Assembly: GCF_021405525.1 (NCBI RefSeq)
Contig: NZ_JAGQAG010000002.1
Coordinates: 103,511-167,510, forward strand
Source of the DNA: Ruegeria pomeroyi
GTDB taxonomy: Bacteria > Pseudomonadota > Alphaproteobacteria > Rhodobacterales > Rhodobacteraceae
Direction of reading: 5' to 3'
Length of the DNA stretch: 64,000 bases
Position 1 is the first letter of the stretch. Each line of letters begins with the position of its first letter. Position numbers and translations under genes: made by a program. Under the pieces are notes generated by a model. That model was not told the origin of the DNA and did not search any database. It saw only the letters and a program-made list of their open reading frames with translations. This document shows, piece after piece, positions 7,959 through 17,311 of the stretch.

Positions 7959-9032
7959 ATGACCGACCAGACTGCAGGCGATTTCATGCGTGACTTCCGC
8001 TTGAGGGCCAAGCAACAAAACGCAGCATTTGAAGTACGTGATCACCCCAAAAGTGGTGGGCGCTTTGGGCGGCTTGAAACCGGCGTCTTGCGCTATGGCG
8101 ACGAGAATGCGCAGACGGTGATCTTTCTGACATCCGGCGTGCACGGAGCCGAGCAAGCCGCCGGGTCCTGGTGTCAGTTCGATCTGATGGATCAGGGGGC
8201 GCTGGACGATCTTCCCAATGGGATCGCGGTCGTTCTCATCCATGCGATCAACCCATGGGGTGCTGCTGCGGGCCGACGCTATTCTGAAGAAAACGTCGAT
8301 CTTTGCCGGAACTTCATGACGTTTGGGCAGGCTGTTCCGGATCCGTTGGACAGCTACAATGCCCTTCAACCGCTGTTTGATGCGGCCCCCGCCGACGCCA
8401 AGGACGCGGATGCCGAGTTGGCGAAATTCGCGGCAGAACACGGCGTACCAGCATATTATGCGGCTGTCATGTCTGGACAGTATCGTGACCCGGACGGGAT
8501 CGGATTTGGCGGCCATGGCCCCACTTGGGCGCGGCGGACCATTGAAGACATCATGCTGGGTCACGCGAGCAATGCGAAACGGATCTACGCGCTGGATTAC
8601 CACACCGGCGTTGGCCCCTATGCCTATGGCTCGATCATCGGGATGCAGACCGGCGCGCGCTTGAAACGTGCCCGGCAAGTGTTCGGTGATTGGGTACTGT
8701 CCCCACGTGAAAATCCGCCAGCGGGGTTCATCGACGTGACAGGTCACACTACGGATGGTTATGAGGCGCTGTTTCCTGCTGCGGATGTTGTGGCCGGCGT
8801 GTTGGAGGTTGGCACATTTCAGCAGGATGTGTTCATCCGACGGCTTCTGGCCGAGCACCGCCTGACCCGCGCCCACGGGGGCGAAAGCGATCATCCCGAT
8901 CTGGCCTGTGCACGGCGCGATCTGGTAAGTTTTTTTGTCCCTGACGACGCACATTGGCGCGCCTATCTGCGTCACCGCGGCGCGCAGGCCTTTGCGCAAA
9001 TCCTGGAGGACGCCACACGTGAGCAAGACTGA
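7959..9032 (+). CDS. DUF2817 / M14-like metallocarboxypeptidase family protein
   Basis: Product of 357 aa, started at the ATG at 7959 with GGAGA about 10 nt upstream. It shows a zinc-peptidase pattern of the carboxypeptidase (M14) fold: SGVHGAEQ gives His62 and Glu65, ALDYHTG gives His215, and GVLEVGTF gives the likely catalytic Glu283. The substrate-binding motif usually NVDLNRNF is NVDLCRNF here. It has no signal peptide, so is probably cytoplasmic, hydrolysing an amide or peptide-like bond. It overlaps the next gene by 14 nt, suggesting that the two act on the same compound. Substrate unknown. Confidence 0.82.
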   Translation: MTDQTAGDFMRDFRLRAKQQNAAFEVRDHPKSGGRFGRLETGVLRYGDENAQTVIFLTSGVHGAEQAAGSWCQFDLMDQGALDDLPNGIAVVLIHAINPWGAAAGRRYSEENVDLCRNFMTFGQAVPDPLDSYNALQPLFDAAPADAKDADAELAKFAAEHGVPAYYAAVMSGQYRDPDGIGFGGHGPTWARRTIEDIMLGHASNAKRIYALDYHTGVGPYAYGSIIGMQTGARLKRARQVFGDWVLSPRENPPAGFIDVTGHTTDGYEALFPAADVVAGVLEVGTFQQDVFIRRLLAEHRLTRAHGGESDHPDLACARRDLVSFFVPDDAHWRAYLRHRGAQAFAQILEDATREQD

Positions 9033-10035
9033 TATCAGCGCCGTGACACTGGAGGCGATGCGCGCGCGCCATGCCGATTTGGCTTCTGATGTGCTGCGCA
9101 CGCCGACTGTGCCGCTGATCTCGCCGCTGATGGACCGCGCGCTGGACGGCGGTCAGGTGCATATGAAACTGGAGTGCTTTCAGCATACCGGGACCTTCAA
9201 GGCCCGCGGTGCGGTTTCGGTGGCGCGTGCCATCCCCGAGGATCGGCGCGCCGCGGGCATCACGGCGGCCAGTGCCGGAAATCACGCGATCGCCGCGGCC
9301 TGGGCCGCGCGGCGCGAAGGGTTGTCGGCCAAGGTTGTCATGCAGAGTTCGGCCAATCCGTTTCGCGTGGCGCGGGCCCGGGCGGAAGGGGCCGAGGTGA
9401 TCCTGAAAGAGGGCGGACCGGCGACCTTTGGCGAAGCGGAGCGGCTGGTGCGCGAGGAGGGGCGCACCTTTATCCATCCATTCGAGGGGATCGATACAAC
9501 ACTGGGCACGGCGGGCATCGGGTTCGAGATGATGGCGGATGTGCCGGATCTCGAGGCCGTGGTCGTCTCGGTCGGGGGCGGCGGGCTTATCTCGGGCGTG
9601 GCCGCAGCCGTCAAGGCGATCAACCCGGCCTGCAAGGTGTACGGCGTTGAGCCGACCGGGGCCGACAGCATGAGCCGGTCGCGCACAGCCGGCGCACCGG
9701 TGACGCTGGACAAGGTCGACACCATTGCAGACAGCCTTGGACCGCCAATGGCACTGCCCTTTGGTTTTGCCATGTGCCAGGCGCATGTCGACGACATCGT
9801 GACCGTTACAGACGACCAGATATGCGCAGGCATGGTGGTGATGCAGGAAGAGGCCAAGCTGGCGGTGGAACCCGCCGCCGGGGCCGCAATGGCCGGGCTT
9901 CTGTCACCGCTGCGCAACAGGCTGAAAGGCAAGCGTGTCGGCCTGATCGTGTGTGGGGCGAATATCGACGCGGAAGGGTATTTGAACCTGATGGAACGCG
10001 GTCGCGGCAACCTCGCGGAATTGACCGGTTACTGA
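9019..10035 (+). CDS. PLP-dependent threonine/serine dehydratase-like enzyme
   Basis: Product of 338 aa from a GTG at 9019 with GGAGGA directly upstream (9005-9010). The PLP lysine is Lys61 in HTGTFKARGA, followed by SAGNHA (about residues 85-90) and a glycine-rich phosphate loop SVGGGGLISG near 185. It is a fold-type II enzyme of the threonine ammonia-lyase group, without a C-terminal regulatory ACT domain (length fits the short catabolic form). It would deaminate a hydroxy amino acid to a keto acid; RidA encoded at 20351 could handle the enamine intermediate. Its last 7 nt overlap the AraC gene on the other strand. Confidence 0.88.
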   Translation: MSKTDISAVTLEAMRARHADLASDVLRTPTVPLISPLMDRALDGGQVHMKLECFQHTGTFKARGAVSVARAIPEDRRAAGITAASAGNHAIAAAWAARREGLSAKVVMQSSANPFRVARARAEGAEVILKEGGPATFGEAERLVREEGRTFIHPFEGIDTTLGTAGIGFEMMADVPDLEAVVVSVGGGGLISGVAAAVKAINPACKVYGVEPTGADSMSRSRTAGAPVTLDKVDTIADSLGPPMALPFGFAMCQAHVDDIVTVTDDQICAGMVVMQEEAKLAVEPAAGAAMAGLLSPLRNRLKGKRVGLIVCGANIDAEGYLNLMERGRGNLAELTGY

Positions 10036-11027
10036 TCAAGCTGCGGCGACTTGATCCCCTGCATCGCCTGCCGTGGTGTCATGCCATAATGGCGCCGGAA
10101 AGCCGTGGAGAAATTGGCCGAGTGTTCATAGCCCACCTCAAAGGCGATCTGGGTGATTGTCAGCTGCCCTTCCCGCATCAGGTCAAGGGCGCGGGCCATG
10201 CGGCGTGCAGTGACATATTCGCTGATCGTGCGTCCTTCAACGGCCTTGAACAGTCGGGTCAGACGAGACGCGCTGCTGCCAACCTTGGTGGCAATCTCGG
10301 TCGTCGACAGTGTTGCATCGAGGCTTTTGATCAGCAGGGTTTTGACCTTTTCGATCATGTCCAGCTCGGGTTGGCGAAACCGCCGCTCGTGCTTATGGTC
10401 GATCTGCATCTGTTCAAAAAACAGGCGCAGAATGTCATGTGCGCGTGATCGCAGCAAAAGACCAAGCGAGAAATGGCCGTCATCAGGGTCAAAGAAGGCA
10501 TCGGCGGCCTGCTTTAGCGCGATGTTGAAATCAGCCTTCAAGAAGGTGAATTCATAAGGCTGCCCCAGGAGAAACGCGTGCAATGCGCCATCAAAGCTAT
10601 CTGCTGAAAGGCCAAGCTCTTCCACCAGATGCTCGCGCGTGGCCGAGATGGTGACGGATTTTTCATGTGCGCCTGCTTCGAACCGCTCAAATTTGCTGCG
10701 CCCTTTGGGTTGAAGCAGCGCAGAACACATCATCGGCGTGACCGCATAAGGCCCGTGGTTCTTGCCCGAAATCACGCTGTCGCCATCAATGCGCAGATTG
10801 ATCTTGATGCTGCCATTGCTGTCATATTCCTCGTCCATCGGCTCTGCGCGCTGCACCGAGGCCCAGCTTGCAAATAGCCCGCCACCAAGGCTGATGGTGT
10901 TGCGATATCCGTTTGATCCGCCTTGCCGCGTGCGGGTCTGGACCAATGAGGCCGAGCCTATCGGGCGCACATCGATGACTTCGAACGAATGCGGCGCATA
11001 GACCAGCATGTTGATGTCTTTGGCCAT
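10029..11027 (-). CDS. AraC-family transcriptional regulator
   Basis: Protein of 332 aa with an N-terminal sensor part (about residues 1-215) of the AraC_binding_2-like type and a C-terminal double helix-turn-helix: STTEIATKVGSSASRLTRLFK and LTITQIAFEVGYEHSANFSTAFRRHYGMTPRQ, the standard AraC/XylS signature. It is divergent from the acyl-CoA ligase gene at 11143; the 115-bp gap (11028-11142) must hold the control region for the catabolic operon. It probably activates that operon in response to the imported compound or a product. Confidence 0.93.
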   Translation of the reverse strand: MAKDINMLVYAPHSFEVIDVRPIGSASLVQTRTRQGGSNGYRNTISLGGGLFASWASVQRAEPMDEEYDSNGSIKINLRIDGDSVISGKNHGPYAVTPMMCSALLQPKGRSKFERFEAGAHEKSVTISATREHLVEELGLSADSFDGALHAFLLGQPYEFTFLKADFNIALKQAADAFFDPDDGHFSLGLLLRSRAHDILRLFFEQMQIDHKHERRFRQPELDMIEKVKTLLIKSLDATLSTTEIATKVGSSASRLTRLFKAVEGRTISEYVTARRMARALDLMREGQLTITQIAFEVGYEHSANFSTAFRRHYGMTPRQAMQGIKSPQLDQ

Positions 11028-11142
11028 TCAAGGACACTCTCATTCGGAAATCTTGGTACCAGGTTCGTCATAAGATTGCGCCGAATGCGCAAAAGACGGG
11101 CGCTACCTTGGCATAGTATTGGTCAGGCGCAGGAGGGTTTCA

Positions 11143-12678
11143 ATGACAAAGGCACAGACCGTTTTTTCAGGGGCACGCAAGGCCACAAGAGAAGAGATCG
11201 ATGCAGATGCGCGGCGTTTGGCCAGCTGGCTTGCAAGCCAGGGGGTGGGCGAGAATGACGTGGTTGCGGGCCTGCTGTGGAACGATTTCGCCTTTCTCAG
11301 CCTGCCAAGGGCCTGCGGTTTGCTTGGGGCCTATCTGGTACCGTTGAACTGGCATCTGACCCGTGCAGAGCTGGACTACATCCTGAACGATTGCGCTGCA
11401 AAGGTATTGGTGGGACACGATGTTTTGCTTGCGCAGGCCGGACTGGAGCACTCGGCATTGCTCCGGGTTATGGCCGTGCCGACCCCGCCAGAGATCGCCC
11501 GGGCCTATCCCAAGGTCCAGATCGCTGATCCCCAAGGCAATTGGTCTCACTGGGATGATCTGACAAGCCTATCCGAATATGACGGCGCCCCGTTGCCCGG
11601 CAATCGCGGCGGCATCTTTTACACCTCTGGCACGACGGGCAATCCGAAGGGCGTAAAACGTGCGCCGCTGGGTGATGATGTCTGGACGCGGGTTCGCGGC
11701 CGGACCCTGGCCGCTTTCGGGCTTGCTGGCGGCGGTGCCGGACACGTCGCCCTGGCCCCCGGCCCGCTGTATCATTCTGCCCCCAACGCCCATACCACGA
11801 ATGCATGGGCACTGGGCATGGACCTGATCCTGATTCCGCGCTTTGATGCCGGAGCCACGCTTGATCTGATGCGGGCCCATCAGGTGAGCCATGCGCATAT
11901 GGTCCCGACGATGTTTTCGCGGCTGCTGGCCTTGCCCGAAGCAGACCGAACCCTGTTCGATCCCCGGCACCTTGTTGCGATCTGCCATGGGGCCGCGCCG
12001 TGCCCGGCGCCTGTCAAGCAGGCGATGATCGACTGGTTCGGCCCGGTCATCCTTGAATACTACGCCGGGACGGAAACCGGGATCATCGGCTGTTCGACAT
12101 CGCAGGACTGGCTGAGCCGTCCGGGTACGATTGGCCGGGCAGCGGGCGAATGCGTGGTCAGGGTCATCGACGACGCGGGCCGCGAACTGCCCACTGGCGA
12201 AACGGGCCGGTTGATCTGTCACTCTGACAGCACCACCAGCTTTACCTATCACAATCGCGAAGGCAGCGAGCAGGTTGACGGATGGCCCGGCTACGTCGGG
12301 CTTGGGGACATCGGCCATGTTGACGAAGACGGCTTCATCTTTTTGACCGACCGCAGCGCGGATATCGTGATTTCGGGTGGCGCAAATATCTATCCCGCGG
12401 AGATCGAAAAGGAACTGATCACACTGGAGGGCGTCGGAGACTGCACCGTGTTCGGTGTCCCCCAGCCTGATCTGGGCGAAGGCGTGATTGCCTTGATCGA
12501 GCCGGCAGACGGTCACCTGCTGAGCGAAGCTGATCTCGTTGCCGCACTGAGGAACCGCATCGCCGCGTACAAGATTCCCCGCAAGTTCTTCGTCGTGGAA
12601 AGCCTGCCGCGCGAAGACAGCGGCAAGATCCGCAAGCGCGACCTGCGCGAGGCTTACAAGGAGGCTCTGAGCCAATGA
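11143..12678 (+). CDS. AMP-dependent acyl-CoA synthetase/ligase
   Basis: Product of 511 aa, started at ATG 11143 with a perfect AGGAGGG 6 nt upstream. The P-loop is IFYTSGTTGNPKG (about 158-170); YYAGTETG and the hinge FLTDRSADIVISGGANIYPAEIE follow; the C-terminal lysine for adenylation is in SGKIRKRDL. It activates a carboxylic acid to its CoA ester via an acyl-adenylate. It begins the long catabolic block divergent from the AraC gene and overlaps the next gene by 4 nt (ATGA). The acid could come from the dehydrogenases at 18744-22191 or from the nitrilase-family hydrolase next door. Confidence 0.93.
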   Translation: MTKAQTVFSGARKATREEIDADARRLASWLASQGVGENDVVAGLLWNDFAFLSLPRACGLLGAYLVPLNWHLTRAELDYILNDCAAKVLVGHDVLLAQAGLEHSALLRVMAVPTPPEIARAYPKVQIADPQGNWSHWDDLTSLSEYDGAPLPGNRGGIFYTSGTTGNPKGVKRAPLGDDVWTRVRGRTLAAFGLAGGGAGHVALAPGPLYHSAPNAHTTNAWALGMDLILIPRFDAGATLDLMRAHQVSHAHMVPTMFSRLLALPEADRTLFDPRHLVAICHGAAPCPAPVKQAMIDWFGPVILEYYAGTETGIIGCSTSQDWLSRPGTIGRAAGECVVRVIDDAGRELPTGETGRLICHSDSTTSFTYHNREGSEQVDGWPGYVGLGDIGHVDEDGFIFLTDRSADIVISGGANIYPAEIEKELITLEGVGDCTVFGVPQPDLGEGVIALIEPADGHLLSEADLVAALRNRIAAYKIPRKFFVVESLPREDSGKIRKRDLREAYKEALSQ

Positions 12679-13607
12679 AACGCCAGCTTACGCTTACCGC
12701 CGCGCAACTCGCCCCCGAACGGGACGGACCGGGTGCCACACTGCCAAAAGCGCTGGATGCCATCAGCGATGCGGCGGCGGCGGGCTCTGACCTGATTGCC
12801 TTTCCCGAGGTGTTCCTGTCGGGGTATCCGTTCTACTGCCTGCATATCGACGCGCAAACCGCACGTCCCCTGAAGGCGGGTTATCTGCGCAAGGGTGTGT
12901 CGATGGATGGTCCGGAAATCGCGGCCCTTGCACGGTCGGCGCAGGATCACGGCATCCATGTCGTCATGGGGCTGAGCGAACGTGAAGGCGATACGCTTTA
13001 CAACACGCAGGCCTTCTTCGGCCCGACCGGCCTGTTGGGCCGGCGGCGCAAGGTCATGCCGACGCACCATGAACGGATGGTCTGGGGCATGGGCGACGGG
13101 CGCGACTTCCCGCTGTTTGAAACGGAGATCGGGCGACTTGGCGGGCTGATCTGCTTTGAGCACTCAAACGCGCTCTATCGTTATGCGGTGCAAGGTCAGG
13201 GCGAACAGATCCATGTGGCCCAATGGCCCGGCGGCATCGCGGGAATTGACGGCATCATGGAACATGCGATGTGCCATTACGCCTTCGAGGCACAGTGTTT
13301 CGTGGTCACGGTCACGGCCATCAATACGCCCGAGATGATCGCGGCGTTGGGCGATGGCGGCAGCACCGGGCTGCTCGCGCCCGGTGGTGGCATGTCGGGG
13401 GTCATCGACTGTCGGGGCAACTGGGTCGCCAAATCGGACCCCGATACCGAGATGCTGGTGCATGGCAATGTCGACTATGAACAGATCGAAGGGTTCAAGA
13501 TGTTCGTCGACAGCGCCGGGCATTATGCCCGGCCCGATATCGTGCGCTGCGTGATTGATCGCACACCGCGTCTCCCGGTGAGTTTTGAAGGAGAAGAGAA
13601 TGACTGA
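12675..13607 (+). CDS. Carbon-nitrogen hydrolase (nitrilase superfamily)
   Basis: Product of 310 aa coupled to the ligase by an ATGA overlap. The catalytic triad is visible: Glu45 in AFPEVFLSGYP, Lys126 in GRRRKVMPTHHER, and Cys160 in GLICFEHSN. The CFEH context and the long insert after the Glu resemble aliphatic nitrilases and cyanide hydratases rather than amidases of biotin or polyamine metabolism, though amide hydrolysis is possible. It would deliver a carboxylic acid for the ligase upstream. The downstream end abuts a decayed gene fragment. Confidence 0.9.
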   Translation: MKRQLTLTAAQLAPERDGPGATLPKALDAISDAAAAGSDLIAFPEVFLSGYPFYCLHIDAQTARPLKAGYLRKGVSMDGPEIAALARSAQDHGIHVVMGLSEREGDTLYNTQAFFGPTGLLGRRRKVMPTHHERMVWGMGDGRDFPLFETEIGRLGGLICFEHSNALYRYAVQGQGEQIHVAQWPGGIAGIDGIMEHAMCHYAFEAQCFVVTVTAINTPEMIAALGDGGSTGLLAPGGGMSGVIDCRGNWVAKSDPDTEMLVHGNVDYEQIEGFKMFVDSAGHYARPDIVRCVIDRTPRLPVSFEGEEND

Positions 13608-13708
13608 ATTTGCGGGCAGGATTGGCAATCGTTCTGTTCCTTGCCTCTGACCGGGCGTCCTTTGTGAATGGCGAGGTTCTGGTGGCAGACAGCGGCTATA
13701 TGGCCTGA
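13608..13708 (+). pseudogene. Remnant of a short-chain dehydrogenase/reductase gene (C-terminal end)
   Basis: Reading the frame that ends TGA at 13706-13708 gives LRAGLAIVLFLASDRASFV followed by NGEVLVADSGYMA, which is the canonical SDR C-terminus (AVLFLASDEASFVNG..LVVDGGY). Only about 32 codons survive, directly after the nitrilase stop, with no start or upstream catalytic domain. It is a leftover of a deletion that fused the nitrilase gene to the tail of a lost SDR gene. Confidence 0.75.
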
Positions 13709-13815
13709 AAGCTGCGGTCGGGGCATCGCAAAGTTTTTTGACGCTTTGCAAAAAGTATACGGTTCCGTGCCGCGCTAGCCTGAGATCAACAATAATCCAA
13801 CGGGAGAACCCTGTC

Positions 13816-15063
13816 ATGAAGATCAAATCATTGCTTGCCCTTGCGCTGGCCGGCACAACGGCCCTTGCCACCCCGGCCCTTGCCGAGGGCACCATCAAGA
13901 TCGCGGTCATCGAACCGCTGTCCGGCCCGCTGGCCGCAAACGGTGGCGATATTCTGGAACGTTTCCAGTTTCTCTTTGGCCGCGTGAATGACGCGGGCGG
14001 CGTTCTGGGCGGCCAGATGTTCGAGGTGATCGGCCTCGATAACGGCTGGGACGTGGAAAAGACCGCGCAGCAGATGCAGCGCGCCGCCGATGAGGGTGTT
14101 GATTACGTGATCAACGGCATCGGGCCGCAACATGCCACGGCGATCACCAACTTCATCCGCAAGCACAACCGCCGCAACGAAGGCGCGGAGATGGCGTTCC
14201 TGGCGCATTCGGCCGGTGACAATGCGATCACAACCGAGAATTGCGACTACTATCAGGCGGTGTTCGATCCGACCGTCGAGATGAAGCTGAACGCCCTGAT
14301 TTCGGGCATGCAGGAACTGGGCATCGAAGGCCCGGTCTTCACCATCAACCCCGATTTCTCCTTCGGTCAGACAGTTGATGCGTCTTTCAAGGAGCTCGCC
14401 GGCAAGGCCGGGATCGAGATCGTGGGGTCCGAGATGATCGCGCCCTTCGGGCAGGTGCAGGACTTCACGCCGCTGGTGGCCCGGATCAAGGCATCGGGTG
14501 CCAAGGTCGTGATGACCGGCAATTTCGGACCTGACCTGATCCGGCTGCTGAACGCATCGGTCGACAGCGGTCTGGATGTGCGGTTCGCGGCGCTCTACGG
14601 GCCGGATCCTTCCACGATGGCCGCAGTCGGTGCCGACAAGTTCGAGGCCGCCGGGGTGATCGCCCCGTTCGAATATGACGAGAACGACACCGGTGGCTTG
14701 CCGGTTCTGGAAGAGCTGAACGTGACCTACCGGGAAGTGGCCAAGACGAGCTGGGGCATCGACCGGTATCGCATGCTGGTGGATGGCATCGTCGGCGCGA
14801 TCGAGGCCGCAGGCGACGCTGAGCCAAAGGCGGCCATGGGTTCGATCGGCGGAGTCAAGCTGACCACGGCGGGCGGCGAAGGCTACGTGCGCGTCGAGGA
14901 CAATCAGATGGTCATTCCCTATTTCATCATCGGCGTTGACAAGGCGGCACCCGCAACCGTGCTCTACAAGGGAGACGACATCGGGTTCGGCTGGAAAACC
15001 GAAAAAATCATTCCTGCAGAAACGATGGCGCTGGCACCGACCTGCAAAATCGAAAAGCCCTGA
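13816..15063 (+). CDS. ABC transporter substrate-binding protein (branched-chain amino acid type), second system
   Basis: Product of 415 aa from ATG 13816 (GGGAG upstream); begins MKIKSLLALALAGTTALATPALAE, a signal peptide, then GTIKIAVIEPLSGPLAANGG, the LivK-like first strand. Segments around YVINGIGPQHATAITNFI and LAHSAGDNAITTENCDYY line the expected ligand site. It belongs with permeases and ATPases at 15153-18742. An A/T-rich stretch with two short CTTTGCAAAAAG-like segments just upstream (about 13727-13752) may be the promoter or operator. The substrate is likely that of the neighbouring catabolic enzymes. Confidence 0.92.
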   Translation: MKIKSLLALALAGTTALATPALAEGTIKIAVIEPLSGPLAANGGDILERFQFLFGRVNDAGGVLGGQMFEVIGLDNGWDVEKTAQQMQRAADEGVDYVINGIGPQHATAITNFIRKHNRRNEGAEMAFLAHSAGDNAITTENCDYYQAVFDPTVEMKLNALISGMQELGIEGPVFTINPDFSFGQTVDASFKELAGKAGIEIVGSEMIAPFGQVQDFTPLVARIKASGAKVVMTGNFGPDLIRLLNASVDSGLDVRFAALYGPDPSTMAAVGADKFEAAGVIAPFEYDENDTGGLPVLEELNVTYREVAKTSWGIDRYRMLVDGIVGAIEAAGDAEPKAAMGSIGGVKLTTAGGEGYVRVEDNQMVIPYFIIGVDKAAPATVLYKGDDIGFGWKTEKIIPAETMALAPTCKIEKP

Positions 15064-15077
15064 TCCGATCACATCCC

Positions 15078-15108
15078 GCCCGAGGGCCCGCGTGGCCTTC
15101 GGGCTTTT
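15078..15108 (+). terminator. Rho-independent terminator-like hairpin after the second binding-protein gene
   Basis: GCCCGAGGGCC (15078-15088) pairs with GGCCTTCGGGC (15094-15104), 11 bp with one G-U, loop CGCGT, followed by TTTT. It lies 15 nt after the stop and before the permease gene, so it is probably an attenuator giving excess binding protein. Confidence 0.75.
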
Positions 15109-15152
15109 CATTCGTGTCTTGTTGCACAGCCACGCTGACCATAGAGGTTTAG

Positions 15153-16100
15153 ATGGAAATCCTTCCATTTGTTCTGTTGAATGGCACGCTGTTTGGCATG
15201 CTCTTGTTCATGCTCGCCGCAGGCCTGACGCTGATTTACGGCATGATGGGTGTGATCAATTTCGCGCATGCGAGCTTTTACATGTTGGGGGCCTATCTGG
15301 GCTATCAGGTATCTGTCTGGGCCGGGTTCTGGGCAGGTATGATCGTCGTGCCAGTGGTTTTGGGACTTGCTGGCGTGGTCTTCCGGCGGGTTCTGATCAG
15401 CCGGTTGGCTATTGAAGATCAGGTCAGCCAGCTTTTGGTGACATTCGGGGCGGCCATGGTCATCACCGAAGGGGTGCAGATCATCTGGGGACGACTCGCC
15501 GTTCCCTACCGCATCCCCGAGGAAATGACGGGCGCGCTGTTCAACGTCGGCGGGCTCGACTTCCCGATCTATCGTTTTTTCATTCTCGTGGTCTCGTTTC
15601 TGCTGTTTGCGGTGATCCTGCTGATCCTGAAACAGACCCGCATCGGGTTGATCCTGTCGGCAGCCCAATCCAGGCCGCAGATGGTGCGGGCGATGGGCTA
15701 TGACCTTGACCGGGTGAATGACTGGGTCTTTGCCGCCGGTGTTGCCGTGGCTGGACTGGCCGGGGTCATGGCGGGGAACCTGCTGGGCGTTTATCCGGTG
15801 ATGGCCGAGCGTATCACGCCGCTCCTGTTCGTGATTGTCGTGGTCGGCGGCCTGGGCTCCCTGAATGGCGCACTGATCGTTGCCCTGGCGCTGGGGCTGA
15901 TCGACACGGCGGCGACCACCTACAAACTCTCGGCAGAGCCGCTGGTCACAGCACTTTTTGGCGCACCTGAACGCGGCACGTTCCTAGCGGACCTCGCCCG
16001 CTTCAACACCACCAGCTTTGCGCCCATCCTGCCCTATCTGCTGATGTTGATCGTGCTGCTGATCAGACCGCGCGGCCTCTTTGGTCAGAGGGACTTGTGA
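15153..16100 (+). CDS. ABC transporter permease (LivH type), second system
   Basis: Membrane subunit of 315 aa. The N-terminal helix LNGTLFGMLLFMLAAGLTLIYGMMGVINFAHAS is the LivH signature; the cytoplasmic ATPase-contact loop is in FVIVVVGGLGSLNGALIVALALG. The C-terminus ends ILLIRPRGLFGQRDL, typical for this family. AGAGG precedes the ATG. The stop codon overlaps the start of the LivM-type gene. Confidence 0.92.
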   Translation: MEILPFVLLNGTLFGMLLFMLAAGLTLIYGMMGVINFAHASFYMLGAYLGYQVSVWAGFWAGMIVVPVVLGLAGVVFRRVLISRLAIEDQVSQLLVTFGAAMVITEGVQIIWGRLAVPYRIPEEMTGALFNVGGLDFPIYRFFILVVSFLLFAVILLILKQTRIGLILSAAQSRPQMVRAMGYDLDRVNDWVFAAGVAVAGLAGVMAGNLLGVYPVMAERITPLLFVIVVVGGLGSLNGALIVALALGLIDTAATTYKLSAEPLVTALFGAPERGTFLADLARFNTTSFAPILPYLLMLIVLLIRPRGLFGQRDL

Positions 16101-17311
16101 TGCTGCGTCTTCTTGCCATTGCCGCCGCCCTGATCGCCCTTGTGCTGTTGCCCTATTATGCGGGCAGCAACACGACGATCACCATTGCCACGCAAACCCT
16201 GGTCTGGGTGGTCTTGGCGCTCAGCTACAACATCGTGTTGGGACAGACCGGGCTTTTGTCCTTTTGTCATGCGGTGTTTTTCGGCGCGGGTGCCTTTGCC
16301 GCGAGCCACATCATCGTGGCCGCTGATGGCGGCAGTTGGAGCGGCTGGCCGGTCTGGCTCACCCCTTTGCTGACGTTTGGTGTCGGTGCCGTAACCGCGT
16401 TTCTGCTGGGGCTTTTTCTGGCGGCGCGCACGGGCGTTGCCTTCGTCATGATCACCTTGGCCATCAGCCAGTTGGTGATCTATCTGGCCATCGCGTTTGA
16501 TTCCATCTTTGGCGGCGAAGGCGGTATCGGGATCGACCGGGCCTATGATGATTTCCTCTTTGGTCTGGCGAGCTTTGGCCCGCAGCGCGAGGCCTACTGG
16601 CTGGTGCTGACGTGGGCGTTGATTGCGGCTGGCCTGATCTGGCTGCTCAGGCGAACCTCATTTGGAATGCTGGCCGAGGCGACGCGCGAAAACGAGGAGC
16701 GCGTTCGCTTTTCCGGCCAGTCGACATGGCATATCCGCCTGATTTCACTGGTTATCGCAGGTGGGTTCGCAGGGTTGGCCGGGGCGCTGCACGCCCTCAA
16801 TATCGAGCAAGTCTCGACCGATCAGTTCTCCCTCAAGACCTCGGCCTTTGCGCTCTTCATGTGTGTCATAGGCGGCGCGCGACATTTCCTTGGCCCCGTT
16901 CTGGGGGCGATCTTCCTGTCTGTTCTGGACAAGGTCCTGCCGGATTATACCAGCGCATGGCTGCTGTATCTCGGACTGATCTTTATCGTGATCGTGCTCT
17001 ACGCACCCGGCGGGCTTGCGGGAGTGATTGACGATCTCTGGTCGCGATACGTCCGTGACCGTGGCACCGCCAAACCACGCCGCGATGCCCTGCTTGTCAT
17101 GGGCATTCTGCTCGCCGGGCTGGGGCTGATCCTGGTCGTGGAAATGGCCACATCGCTTGGGGCGGCCTTGGGTTTCGAGGCTGGTGGATCAATCAACATC
17201 TTCGGGGTGACGGTGGATCCGAAATCCGTTCTGCCCTGGTGCGTTGCGATCGTGGCATTGGCGGGCAGCGCATTGCTCTTCCGACAGGTCAAGGGGGAGG
17301 CGGAAACATGA
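16100..17311 (+). CDS. ABC transporter permease (LivM type), second system
   Basis: Membrane subunit of 403 aa. The ATG at 16100 overlaps the previous TGA by one base; a GTG three bases earlier is also possible. It shows LSYNIVLGQTGLLSFCHAVFFGAGAFAASH, the conserved LivM helix, and ALFMCVIGGARHFLGPVLGAIFLSV, the ATPase-contact loop. Residues 325-404 form an unusual C-terminal extension with two further hydrophobic segments (LLVMGILLAGLGLILVVEMA and CVAIVALAGSALLF) beyond the usual end near APGGLAG, so it is longer than most LivM proteins. Confidence 0.9.
   Translation: MLRLLAIAAALIALVLLPYYAGSNTTITIATQTLVWVVLALSYNIVLGQTGLLSFCHAVFFGAGAFAASHIIVAADGGSWSGWPVWLTPLLTFGVGAVTAFLLGLFLAARTGVAFVMITLAISQLVIYLAIAFDSIFGGEGGIGIDRAYDDFLFGLASFGPQREAYWLVLTWALIAAGLIWLLRRTSFGMLAEATRENEERVRFSGQSTWHIRLISLVIAGGFAGLAGALHALNIEQVSTDQFSLKTSAFALFMCVIGGARHFLGPVLGAIFLSVLDKVLPDYTSAWLLYLGLIFIVIVLYAPGGLAGVIDDLWSRYVRDRGTAKPRRDALLVMGILLAGLGLILVVEMATSLGAALGFEAGGSINIFGVTVDPKSVLPWCVAIVALAGSALLFRQVKGEAET

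Noticed and set aside
13828..15168. 446-codon open frame on the - strand opposite the second binding-protein gene
   Set aside because: The + strand protein is clearly a LivK-type binding protein with signal peptide; the antisense frame has no domain and no ribosome site.
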